From Pseudomonas hamedanensis (GTDB taxonomy: Bacteria > Pseudomonadota > Gammaproteobacteria > Pseudomonadales > Pseudomonadaceae): a DNA stretch of 64,000 bases. The stretch covers positions 84,501 through 148,500 of the forward strand of contig NZ_CP077091.1 of the NCBI RefSeq assembly GCF_014268595.2, written 5' to 3'. Made by a program: the position numbers and the translations under genes. Shown piece after piece: positions 16,917-24,979 of the stretch (position 1 is the stretch's first letter; every line of letters begins with the position of its first letter). A model generated the notes under the pieces. That model searched no databases. It was not told where the DNA came from and saw only the letters and a list, made by a program, of their open reading frames with translations.

Positions 16917-17582
16917 GTGAAGACTTTGAAAGCGGGCGTCTGCCTGATGGCGGCCTTATTGCTGTGCGGCTGTAATCCGTTGATGAGCGCGTCCTTGAAC
17001 AACCTCAAGGCAGCGGCCGTCGGTCCGGACGAAGTAGAGGTGAGCCCCGCCGAAGTGGCCGGGGTCAACTATCCGCAATTGAAACTGACCACGCCGTCCG
17101 GCTCCGGGGTACTGGCGCTGGTACGCGAACGTGAGGACCTGCAGTTCTGGGTCGCGTCCGGCAAACAGGTGTTGCTACTGCGTAACGGCCTCGCCGTACG
17201 CAGTATCGGCCTGGGCCTGGAAGGTGATCTGGACGGCACGCGGCTGGCCGATGACGCGCCGTTCAAACACGGTCTGCACCACGTCGCCGACGGCTTTGCC
17301 ACACGGCGCTGGATCGACCTGTACAAGGGCCAGGAAGTCGGCGTCATCGTCAACAGCCGCTTCTCCCGCCGCGCCAGCGAAACCCTGGAGATCCTCGACA
17401 AGGCCTATACCGTGCTGCGTATCGACGAGCAGATTGACGCCCCGGCCATCGGCCTGCGCGCGACCAATCGTTACTGGGTCGATCCGCGTGACGGTTTCAT
17501 CGTGCAGAGCGAGCAGCAATTGACCTCGCAACTGCGCGTGAAAATCGTACAACTGACGCCTGATCGCAGGCATCTGCCGTGA
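16917..17582 (+). CDS. YjbF/GfcB-family lipoprotein
   Basis: The product is a 221-residue lipoprotein (MAALLLCGC, lipidated Cys near 19) of the YjbF/GfcB group. It is found with YjbG and YjbH in polysaccharide export operons. Family-like features are PSGSGVLALVRERED and the NRYWVDPRDGFIVQSEQ block near the end. The GTG at 16917 is 12 bases after the Wza-type gene. The stop codon overlaps the start of the next gene. The molecular role of the family is not known; an outer-membrane role is likely. Confidence 0.85.
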   Translation: MKTLKAGVCLMAALLLCGCNPLMSASLNNLKAAAVGPDEVEVSPAEVAGVNYPQLKLTTPSGSGVLALVREREDLQFWVASGKQVLLLRNGLAVRSIGLGLEGDLDGTRLADDAPFKHGLHHVADGFATRRWIDLYKGQEVGVIVNSRFSRRASETLEILDKAYTVLRIDEQIDAPAIGLRATNRYWVDPRDGFIVQSEQQLTSQLRVKIVQLTPDRRHLP

Positions 17583-18340
17583 AGCGCCTCGGTTATTTAT
17601 CGTTGTGCCTGATGCTGCTGAGCGGCACGGGTCACGCAGCCGTCACCGTTTCCGGCGATGTCGCCAACCCCGGGGCGATCGAGTTGCCACCCGGCGGGCG
17701 CTTGCTCGATGTGATCAGCGAGGCTGTGCCCAATGCCGAAGGGTATTGGCTGGCAGGCGTGTTGCTGCGCAAGTCGCTGGTCGAACAGCAGACGCGGCTC
17801 AAGGTCGGCGTGTTGTTTGATCTCGACGTGTTGCAGCGCATGGCCACGCTGTTCGACCGGCCGAGCAGGGCGGCGCTGGCGCAGCAGATTGCCGAGCAAG
17901 TGCGGCAAATGCCGGTCACCGGGCGGCAGATCGCCGACCTTGATCCGGTAGCGCTGGAAGTCGGTTTCGCCCGCAACATTCGTCTCGACGATGGCGATCG
18001 CCTGATCTACCCCAAACGCGTTGACGAGGTCGAAGTGTTGGGCGCTGTCGCCGAGCCTTGCCACCTGCCGTATCAGCCGTTGCAGGAGGCCCGTGAATAT
18101 CTGCAGGGCTGCACGATTCTGGCCGACGCCGAAGCCGACTACCTGTGGCTGATTCAGCCCAACGGCGTTTCACGGCGCGTCGGCATCGCCCACTGGAATC
18201 GCGAAAGCGGGCACTTTCCCGTGGCCGGCAGCCGGATTCTGGTGCCGCTTAAAAATGATGATCTAGATCCGCCTCTTCCTGAACTGAATCAGCAGTTGGC
18301 CGAATTCATTGCCACGCAGCTGGCCGAGGTGGTTCGTTGA
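17579..18340 (+). CDS. YjbG/GfcC-family periplasmic protein
   Basis: This 253-residue protein has a signal peptide cut after residue 20 or so (GTGHA/AVTV). Its GfcC-like layout consists of two SLBB-like beta-grasp units (VSGDVANPGAIELPPGGRLLD and VEVLGAVAEPCHLPY), as known for E. coli GfcC, plus a C-terminal helix. The start is a GTG inside the stop of the YjbF gene, and the end overlaps the YjbH start. It probably acts in the periplasm with the Wza-type channel. The family assignment rests on pattern and order. Confidence 0.84.
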   Translation: MKRLGYLSLCLMLLSGTGHAAVTVSGDVANPGAIELPPGGRLLDVISEAVPNAEGYWLAGVLLRKSLVEQQTRLKVGVLFDLDVLQRMATLFDRPSRAALAQQIAEQVRQMPVTGRQIADLDPVALEVGFARNIRLDDGDRLIYPKRVDEVEVLGAVAEPCHLPYQPLQEAREYLQGCTILADAEADYLWLIQPNGVSRRVGIAHWNRESGHFPVAGSRILVPLKNDDLDPPLPELNQQLAEFIATQLAEVVR

Positions 18341-20415
18341 AGTTACGTTTTGCAGCTGTGTTGTTATTGCCTTGCGGTCTGGCTCATGCCGAGCCGCGCA
18401 TTACCCAGAATGACTTCGGTGGCGCCGGTCTGCTGCAGACGCCGACCGCACGCATGGCCCCGGCCGGCGAGTTGAGCGTCAACGCCAACCGCACCGACCC
18501 TTACAGTCGCTACAGCGTGTCGTTGCAGCCGCTGGACTGGCTCGAAGGCTCGTTTCGCTACACCGCGATCACCAACCGGCCTTACGGCTCGGAGGCCCTG
18601 AGCGGCAGCCAAAGCTATAAGGACAAGGCGGTTGATGCCAAAGTCCGGCTGTGGGAAGAAAGTCACTGGGCGCCGGAAGTGGCGCTGGGCTTCCGAGATA
18701 TCGGTGGTACCGGTTTGTTTTCCAGTGAGTTTTTCGTCGCCAACAAGCGCTACGACAATTTCGATTTCAGCGCGGGCATCGCCTGGGGCTACATCGGCAA
18801 CCGTGGCGACTTCGATAACCCGTTGGGCTTTGCCAGCGAGCGCTTCAAGACCCGCCCGGAAACCGAAGGCACCGGTGACGTCAATGCCGGTTCGTATTTT
18901 CGTGGCCGGCCGTCGTTCTTCGGCGGCGTGAGTTACCAGACGCCCTGGGATCGCCTGAGCCTGAAGCTTGAATTTGACGGCAACGATTACAAAAACGAAC
19001 CGAAGGACAACGAGATCAAGCAGGACTCGCCGATCAACCTCGGCGCGGTGTTCAAGGTGACCGATTCGATCGATCTCAGTGCGGCTTGGGAGCGTGGCAA
19101 CACCGCGATGTTCGGTGTGACTTTCCACACCAACTTCGTCAGCCGCCAGGCGCCCGCCAAAACCTACGACCCCACGCCGGAACCGCTGCCGGCGAAAGCG
19201 CCGACCAAGACCATGGAGCAGGTCGACTGGGCCGACGTGTCCAAACGCTTGCAGCAGAATGCCGGTTACAAGGTCGAGCGCATCAGCCAGCGTGATTCCG
19301 AGCTGATCGTCTATGGCGAGCAGCAGCGTTATTTCCATTCGTCCAAGGCCGTCGGGCGGGCGAGCCGGATTCTTGATAACAGCGTCAACGACGACATCGA
19401 CTGGTTCACTGTGGTCAACAAGCGCTACGACCTGCCGCTGGAAGAAACCAGCGTGCCGCGCCAGACCTTTCGCGAGGTGGTCAACAACGAAGAGCCGCTG
19501 CTGTCGCTGCACCGCACCACCGAGATCAACCCGGCGATGCCGCACAACGAAAAAACCCTCTACACCGAAGCGCCGCAGCATTTCAGTTATGGCGTGGGCT
19601 TGGGCTTCAAACAGAACGTCGGCGGCCCGGACGGCTTGCTCTATCAATTCAGTGCCGATGCTGATGCCGAATATCGCTTCAATCGCAACACCTGGTGGAG
19701 CGGCTTGCTCAGCGCGAACCTGGCGAACAACTTCGACAAATTCAGCTATGACGCGCCGAGCGGTTTGCCCCGTGTGCGCACGGACTTGCGTCAGTACCTG
19801 ACCACCTCCAATACCACCATGCCGTTATTTCAGGTCAGCCACGCCGAGCAGTTGGATAAAGACCTGTACGGCATGGTCTACGGCGGTTATCTGGAGTCGA
19901 TGTTTGCCGGTGTCGGCGCTGAAGTGTTGTTCCGTCCGACCGGCGAACGCTGGTCGCTGGGGGCGGACATCAACTGGGTACGTCAGCGCGATTTCGATCA
20001 GGGATTTGCCTTGCGCGACTACTCGGTGGTGACCGGGCACATCACTGGCTACACCGACCTGCCGTTCGACACGCTGGCTGCGGTCAGCGTTGGCCGCTAC
20101 CTGGCCGGCGACTGGGGCACGACCGTGGACATTTCGCGGGAGTTCTTCAACGGCGTGCGTGTGGGGGCATGGGCGACGATCACCACGGCCAGCAGCGCCG
20201 AATATGGCGAAGGTAGCTTCGACAAAGGCCTCTACCTGTCGATCCCGTTCGACGAGATGATGAGCATGTCGACCATGCGCCGCGCCAACCTGGTCTGGGC
20301 CCCGCTGACCCGTGACGGCGGCGCGAGGCTCAATCGCAGCTATCAACTGCACTCGATGACCGATAGCCGGGAAGGGGATATGTTCTATCGCAACTTCGAG
20401 AAGATTACTGAGTAA
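18337..20415 (+). CDS. YjbH/GfcD-family outer-membrane beta-barrel protein
   Basis: The product has 692 residues with a short signal peptide (LLLPCGLAHA). ITQNDFGGAGLLQTPTARMAPAGEL follows, the typical opening of YjbH proteins. Alternating hydrophobic and polar strands fill the rest, consistent with a large beta-barrel. The start is a TTG at 18337 overlapping the previous stop (GTTGA). It is the last gene of the gfc/yjb set and is followed by an array of four REPINs. It should help the polymer cross the outer membrane, though its precise part is unknown. Confidence 0.87.
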   Translation: MKLRFAAVLLLPCGLAHAEPRITQNDFGGAGLLQTPTARMAPAGELSVNANRTDPYSRYSVSLQPLDWLEGSFRYTAITNRPYGSEALSGSQSYKDKAVDAKVRLWEESHWAPEVALGFRDIGGTGLFSSEFFVANKRYDNFDFSAGIAWGYIGNRGDFDNPLGFASERFKTRPETEGTGDVNAGSYFRGRPSFFGGVSYQTPWDRLSLKLEFDGNDYKNEPKDNEIKQDSPINLGAVFKVTDSIDLSAAWERGNTAMFGVTFHTNFVSRQAPAKTYDPTPEPLPAKAPTKTMEQVDWADVSKRLQQNAGYKVERISQRDSELIVYGEQQRYFHSSKAVGRASRILDNSVNDDIDWFTVVNKRYDLPLEETSVPRQTFREVVNNEEPLLSLHRTTEINPAMPHNEKTLYTEAPQHFSYGVGLGFKQNVGGPDGLLYQFSADADAEYRFNRNTWWSGLLSANLANNFDKFSYDAPSGLPRVRTDLRQYLTTSNTTMPLFQVSHAEQLDKDLYGMVYGGYLESMFAGVGAEVLFRPTGERWSLGADINWVRQRDFDQGFALRDYSVVTGHITGYTDLPFDTLAAVSVGRYLAGDWGTTVDISREFFNGVRVGAWATITTASSAEYGEGSFDKGLYLSIPFDEMMSMSTMRRANLVWAPLTRDGGARLNRSYQLHSMTDSREGDMFYRNFEKITE

Positions 20416-20447
20416 GCGCCGGCCTCCCAAGCCCGACACAAAACCAT

Positions 20448-20539
20448 TGCAGGAGTGAGCCTGCTCGCGATAGCGTCCGGTCAGCTGACATCTTGATGCC
20501 TGACACACCGCTTTCGCTGGCAAGCCAGCTCCCACAGGG
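20448..20539. repeat. REPIN, copy 1 of an array of four
   Basis: The left arm is of the GAGTGAGCCTGCTCGCGATAG type and the right arm of the GCTGGCAAGCCAGCTCCCAC type, so the two arms come from different REP subtypes. It directly follows the YjbH gene. Confidence 0.85.
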
Positions 20540-20576
20540 TCTGCGTCACGCCGCAACTCTGGATCCAGCCCCAAAA

Positions 20577-20668
20577 CCTGTGGGAGTGGGCTTGCTCACG
20601 AAGGCGCCGGCACATCCAACATCTCCATCGCCTGACCCACCGCTTTCGTGAGCAAGCTCACTCCCACA
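20577..20668. repeat. REPIN, copy 2 of an array of four
   Basis: CTGTGGGAGTGGGCTTGCTC and its inverted partner flank a spacer that includes CCAACATCTCCATCGCCTG. Copies 3 and 4 carry nearly the same spacer. Confidence 0.88.
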
Positions 20669-20710
20669 TTGGCTATCTGTCTCAGCGAAAATCCCTGCTC
20701 AACCCCAAAA

Positions 20711-20806
20711 CCCTGTGGGAGCGGGCTTGCTCGCGAAGGCATTGGCACATCCAACATCGCCATTGCCTGACCCACCGCTTTCGCTGGCAAGCCAGCTCCC
20801 ACAGGG
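20711..20806. repeat. REPIN, copy 3 of an array of four
   Basis: The left arm is of the GGGAGCGGGCTTGCTCGCG type and the right arm of the CTGGCAAGCCAGCTCCCAC type. The spacer CCAACATCGCCATTGCCTG is close to that of copy 2. Confidence 0.88.
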
Positions 20807-20844
20807 TCTTGCGTCACACCGCAGATCCTGGTTATGACCTGAAT

Positions 20845-20940
20845 CCCGGTGGGAGCGAGCCTGCTCGCGAAGGCGCCAACACATTCAGCATCTCCATCGC
20901 CTGACCCACCGCTTTCGTGAGCAGGCTCACTCCCACAGGG
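20845..20940. repeat. REPIN, copy 4 of an array of four
   Basis: The arms are of the GGGAGCGAGCCTGCTCGCG and GTGAGCAGGCTCACTCCC types. The spacer CAGCATCTCCATCGCCTG is related to copies 2 and 3, so the array probably grew by local duplication. Confidence 0.88.
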
Positions 20941-20983
20941 TTCGTACCTGTACTCGGGACCGGTTTACCCAAATCCCGCCCAC

Positions 20984-21007
20984 AAAAAAGGGGACTTTCG
21001 TCCCCTT
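20984..21007 (-). terminator. Rho-independent terminator of the WcaJ-like gene
   Basis: Read on the minus strand, AAGGGGAC, a GAAA tetraloop and GTCCCCTT are followed by a T-tract, just after the sugar transferase stop codon. It also closes off the REPIN array from the left. Confidence 0.92.
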
Positions 21008-21027
21008 GCGACCCGAAGCACTGCGCC

Positions 21028-22422
21028 TCAGTAAATATCCTTCGACAGCAAGGTAAATGGCGTCTTCACCAGAATCTTCAGATCCAGCCACAACGACCAG
21101 CTGTTGATGTACTGCAGGTCAATCTCGACGCGCTTCTGCATTTTGTCCAGGGTGTCAGTCTCACCACGGCAACCGCTGATTTGCGCAAGCCCGGTGATGC
21201 CCGGTTTAATCCGGTGGCGCGCCATGTACGCGAGGATTTTCCCCGAGTAATAGTTGTTGTGTGCAACCGCATGAGGGCGCGGGCCGACCAAAGCCATGTG
21301 CCCTTGCAGCACGTTGAACAGTTGCGGCAACTCGTCCAGCGACGTGCGGCGGATGAAGCGGCCGACAGCGGTGATACGCGAGTCATTACGGCTGGCTTGT
21401 TTCACTTCGCGGTCATCGTGAACACGCATCGAGCGAAACTTCCAGACCTTGATCACCTTGCCGTTCCAGCCATGCCGATCCTGCTTGAAGAACACCGGGC
21501 CGGGCGAGTTGATCTTCACCGCCAGGGCGATCAGCAGCAGTATCGGACTCAGCGCGATGATCGCCAGGAACGCCACCGTCTTCTCCACGAGGCTTTTGCT
21601 CAACGCCGCGGTCGGACGGCTGGTCAGCGGACTCTCATTGAGATAGATCGCCGGCAGACCGTCTACTACTTTCACCGAGTGATTGAGCAGGGTCAGGCTG
21701 TTCAAGTCCGGGACCCACACCACATCGACGTTGGCGCCCAGCAAATCGACATACATCGCTTCGATTTTCGCCGCTTCGCACAGCGGCAGTGTGATGTACA
21801 AGCGACGGATGTCGTGCGCTTCGATCAGTTCCAGCAACTCGTCCTGCGCACCCACGACACGCGGTGCATCCGATGCGAGAAGCGGTGTGTCACCGTTGCT
21901 GACCAGACCGATCAGCGGCAGGTTTTCCAACTGGCTGAGTTTCCTCGCCAAGCCCAGGGCCAGTTCGCCGGTACCGACGATCAGGGTCCTGTGCTCGCTT
22001 TTCCGCGAACGCTGGTAGTACTTGGAAAACGCATGCAGCGGAGCGTAAAGAAACGCCTGACCGAGGAAGCCGTAGACCGCCCAGCTCAGAATCACCTGAC
22101 GCGAAAACAACTCATCGGCCTGGCAGACAAAGGCGATGCACGCGAGTGCCGCCATGGTCATCGACCAACCCATGAACAGCCGACCCAGCCCGGTCAGGTA
22201 ATTATCACGTTTACGATAAACGCCGCTAAACGTGTAAGCCGGCACCGATGCCAGAACCGCCAGCGTTGCGCACATACGGTAGTAGAACGCGACCGTCCCG
22301 GTGTGCTGCTCGGCGAGTATGAACAACAGCGTTACCACAAAGCCCTGTGCCAGCGCCCATTGGCCCCAAAAGGTCAGTCCCTTGAGGCCCGTGCTTCGAT
22401 TGATACTGAGAGAAAGATCCAT
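21028..22422 (-). CDS. WcaJ-like undecaprenyl-phosphate sugar-1-phosphate transferase
   Basis: The start at 22422 (MDLSLSINRS) has GGGGATA upstream and gives 464 residues. Four to five N-terminal membrane segments are followed by a Rossmann-like domain (TLIVGTGELALGLARKL). The C-terminal catalytic domain shows KQDRHGWNG, KFRSM, RRTSLDELPQLFNVL, VGPRP and KPGITGLAQ. The enzyme starts each repeat unit by putting a hexose-1-phosphate on undecaprenyl phosphate; WcaJ uses glucose. It is transcribed opposite to the main operon and has its own promoter region and terminator. Confidence 0.93.
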   Translation of the reverse strand: MDLSLSINRSTGLKGLTFWGQWALAQGFVVTLLFILAEQHTGTVAFYYRMCATLAVLASVPAYTFSGVYRKRDNYLTGLGRLFMGWSMTMAALACIAFVCQADELFSRQVILSWAVYGFLGQAFLYAPLHAFSKYYQRSRKSEHRTLIVGTGELALGLARKLSQLENLPLIGLVSNGDTPLLASDAPRVVGAQDELLELIEAHDIRRLYITLPLCEAAKIEAMYVDLLGANVDVVWVPDLNSLTLLNHSVKVVDGLPAIYLNESPLTSRPTAALSKSLVEKTVAFLAIIALSPILLLIALAVKINSPGPVFFKQDRHGWNGKVIKVWKFRSMRVHDDREVKQASRNDSRITAVGRFIRRTSLDELPQLFNVLQGHMALVGPRPHAVAHNNYYSGKILAYMARHRIKPGITGLAQISGCRGETDTLDKMQKRVEIDLQYINSWSLWLDLKILVKTPFTLLSKDIY

Positions 22423-22811
22423 ACGATATCCCCAAAAGACGTCCATTCAGGTTTCAACAGTTGAAAACCGACTTGTTATGCAGACTTATTGTTTTTGTTC
22501 TAGCGAGTGTCCTGAGGTAACAACGTCGATATGTCGAACTGTCGTCAGTCAATAGACTAATTTATTGACGGGAAGGGTGTCTGACGAGTTCTAACAAGAT
22601 GGCACAGTGCCAACTTTTTAATAATTAAATAGCTGAGCTGTTAGAAAAGGTCGTGTAACGGGGGGTGAATAAAGACGGTTGTATTTGTTACTGTTGGAGG
22701 GGTGGAGGCAGGTCGCTGGATAGTCAGGGGAGGTGAAGCCAACAGAGTGCTCTTCTTGTTGTTGTAGTCGCACTTTATATCTGTTTGCTTTATTCGGAGT
22801 GTCGAAGGTGA
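22423..22811. promoter_or_regulatory. Upstream region of the WcaJ-like gene, with inverted repeat and TGTTAGAA sites
   Basis: This gap of 389 bases is AT-rich and has no convincing gene. It contains an interrupted palindrome, GTCAATA-N8-TATTGAC, at 22548-22569, and two TGTTAGAA octamers in opposite directions (22589-22596 and 22639-22646). These are good places for an operator that controls the sugar transferase gene. Confidence 0.5.
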
Positions 22812-23471
22812 TTACGCGACGATATCCTGGATGAGGCAATATCCGCGGTTTCTTACAGCACGAAACAGCCGTTCGCCGTTACTGGCGCTCTTAAACTTGT
22901 CCTGCAATCGGCTCAAGCACATCTCAAGCCCGCGGTATTGCTCTGGTTCGCGGCCGATACTCAGAATCAGGTCGTCGCGACTGACAACTCGATCTTCGTG
23001 AGTCAGCATCTTTCTGACCAGAGCTGTCTCTAGACCAGTCAGGCTGATCTCGACACTGTCTTTGACCAATGCACCTTGAGCATTGTCCAGATGCCAGGTT
23101 TCGCTGCCGGATACATCGCTTTCAATGGCGGTTGGCATTGCGTTGTTATGTCCAGTCAATGCCGGGATGTTGTGAAAGGGATTGCCTGTTTGCGCGGCCC
23201 GCCATTCGGATTCAAGCGTGGCCAGTATGCGCTGGGTATCATGTTCGATGCTGCGTGCAACATTTTTTCGACTGAGGCTTGGGTAACTGAACTCCATGAC
23301 CGTTGGGGCGGAAGAGGGCGAAGCAACACCTTCAACAAACATTTGTGCCTGCGATGTGCCAAACGAGTTGAAACGTTCACTGGACAAGATGCTCTCCAGT
23401 TCACGCTGCGACGTTGAGCTGTGCGCCACGACAACAAAATATTTTCTTGGGAGGGTTGTACTCGTTTCCAT
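22812..23471 (-). CDS. Winged-helix (OmpR/ToxR-type) DNA-binding protein without receiver domain
   Basis: The product has 219 residues. The C-terminal third (about 135-219) is a Trans_reg_C winged helix: LTGLETALVRKMLTHEDRVVSRDDL, then LEMCLSRLQDK and the wing RLFRAVRNRGYCLI. The N-terminal two thirds match no receiver domain I know: there is no phosphorylated Asp and no conserved Lys. No membrane segment is visible. With the next gene it forms a pair of unusual regulators between the WcaJ-like gene and uppP, so control of the exopolysaccharide genes is the natural hypothesis. The ATG at 23471 has only a moderate ribosome site. Confidence 0.78.
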   Translation of the reverse strand: METSTTLPRKYFVVVAHSSTSQRELESILSSERFNSFGTSQAQMFVEGVASPSSAPTVMEFSYPSLSRKNVARSIEHDTQRILATLESEWRAAQTGNPFHNIPALTGHNNAMPTAIESDVSGSETWHLDNAQGALVKDSVEISLTGLETALVRKMLTHEDRVVSRDDLILSIGREPEQYRGLEMCLSRLQDKFKSASNGERLFRAVRNRGYCLIQDIVA

Positions 23472-23750
23472 GTCTCTCTCCTAAATACATACCAAAATTG
23501 GCTAAAAGATAAATCGGCAGGCGAGCAATGACTTCCTCGGAAGTAATCGATAGGCAGGGTTGGGCCGAATGATGGCCCTCGATAAATTCCACTCGAACTG
23601 CTGCTATGTTATGGAGTTTTATTGTTATGGGTCGTGTTGTCGCGCTCATTCAAAAGCATGATTTCTGACAGGCGTGGAGCAGAACTGGAGCTATAGAGTT
23701 GCATCAGACGATCCTTCGTTCGTATGCAAAAAGGATTGGCTGCCCGTGAG

Positions 23751-24491
23751 TCAGGCAGTCGATATCAGGCCCCGCATCAGGCGATAGCCGTAGCCGCGGA
23801 TGCTCTGAATCGCGTTTGTACCATACATCTCCTTGATTTTTCCACGCAAGCGACTGATTGATTTTTCCAGCGCTCGAGGATCGTAGAAATTGGTGTTGAG
23901 GCCCATGATGCCGGCTATTTCATCGTGGCTCAGTATGTGATTACCCGTCTGCGCAAAGGCTTCGAGGATCTTCATTTCGGCAAACGAGATGTCGAGTTTC
24001 TTGCTGGTGCTCATCAGGCAGATACGCGTCGGGTCGAGCGTCAAGTTGATGTCACGTTGCCATTCTTCGCTATTGAAGAACTCTGCCAGCAAGTCGGCAC
24101 TGTCGTCTGAAAGGGTATTGAGCTTGATACAAGCATCCGCGCCGGCCAGATAATATTTGATCTTGTTGAAGGCGCCACGGCCCGTTATGACGGCGCAGAT
24201 CAGCGGTTTCAAGTTGTCGCTACGCAGGCTTTCGACCAGTGCAAGATTGTCTTCAAGGGCCTGCGGGCTATCGATGACTAGGAAGATGGCGCGATACGAA
24301 CCCAGGTATTCACTCTGGTTGAAGTTGCCTGTGTATTCGCTGGCTTCAAGCGGTATATCGATTCGCACGTGCGGGGCGACTAGCGCTCTAAAATGTTCAG
24401 CCACGCCACGGGTACGACCCAAAGTGAGAACACCAGGTTCGTCATTTGTCGGGCGCGGGCTTCTAGTCGCTAAGTTCCCTGAGAGCATCAT
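23751..24491 (-). CDS. Winged-helix regulator with a degenerate N-terminal domain
   Basis: The product has 246 residues. Residues about 150-246 form an OmpR-type winged helix (DISFAEMKILEAFAQTGNHILSHDEIAG, LEKSISRLRGKIKE, IQSIRGYGYRLMRG). The N-terminal half has alternating strands and helices like a receiver (AIFLVIDSPQ, LICAVITGRG, AGADACIKLN). The acidic pocket and the phospho-acceptor Asp are not evident, so it is probably not phosphorylated. It is transcribed in the same direction as the other winged-helix gene, 279 bases upstream of it. Regulation of the polysaccharide locus is inferred from position only. Confidence 0.78.
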   Translation of the reverse strand: MMLSGNLATRSPRPTNDEPGVLTLGRTRGVAEHFRALVAPHVRIDIPLEASEYTGNFNQSEYLGSYRAIFLVIDSPQALEDNLALVESLRSDNLKPLICAVITGRGAFNKIKYYLAGADACIKLNTLSDDSADLLAEFFNSEEWQRDINLTLDPTRICLMSTSKKLDISFAEMKILEAFAQTGNHILSHDEIAGIMGLNTNFYDPRALEKSISRLRGKIKEMYGTNAIQSIRGYGYRLMRGLISTA

Positions 24492-24979
24492 GCTTTGACT
24501 CGAATTAGTGCTGACATCGGGATGTTAAAGCACCGGTTCTCATCTGTGACTGACAATTGGTAACATTTACGCGGAAATTAGACGTGGCTCGCGAGTTTTC
24601 TAACAATAATTAAGCTTTTCAAGCTTTTAGTTGATTTCCGCGAAGCTGTGAACTACTGCCTAGATGATGGCGATATGCAATGGTGCCACTATTCTGAGTC
24701 TATTGCGATGGCTTTGTCTATGTCCTTTTGCCACTGAATGGCCATCCGGGAAGAATGTGAACCAGGTCACGCTTTATATCTTTGCTGAAATATTTTTACT
24801 ACAAAGATATAAATTTTTTCTGAGTAGTTCGTCGGCCGACGATTATTAACATGGCTTGAGTGTGGCATTTCATAAGACCTATTCTTCCGGGCCAAAAGAA
24901 CTACTTGCATGACTTTAGATGCTCAAACCCTGAGTGTTATTGCCCGGTCGCTCGCCCTGAGCGCTCTGACGGAGGATTA
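24492..24979. promoter_or_regulatory. Long AT-rich divergent region before uppP
   Basis: The 488-base gap has no gene I can support; a 61-codon frame at 24664 has no ribosome site and no recognisable features. A TGTTAGAA octamer on the minus strand lies at 24598-24605 (read as TTCTAACA on the plus strand). An AAGCTTTTCAAGCTT palindrome lies next to it at about 24612-24626. The clear drop in GC content is typical of the control regions in this locus. Confidence 0.45.

Noticed and set aside
20448..20940. CRISPR-like array
   Set aside because: The regularly placed repeats are inverted REP doublets with related spacers, not direct repeats with unique spacers, and no cas gene is present.
24664..24849. 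Small gene of 61 codons before uppP
   Set aside because: It has no ribosome site and no family features, and it lies in AT-rich control DNA.
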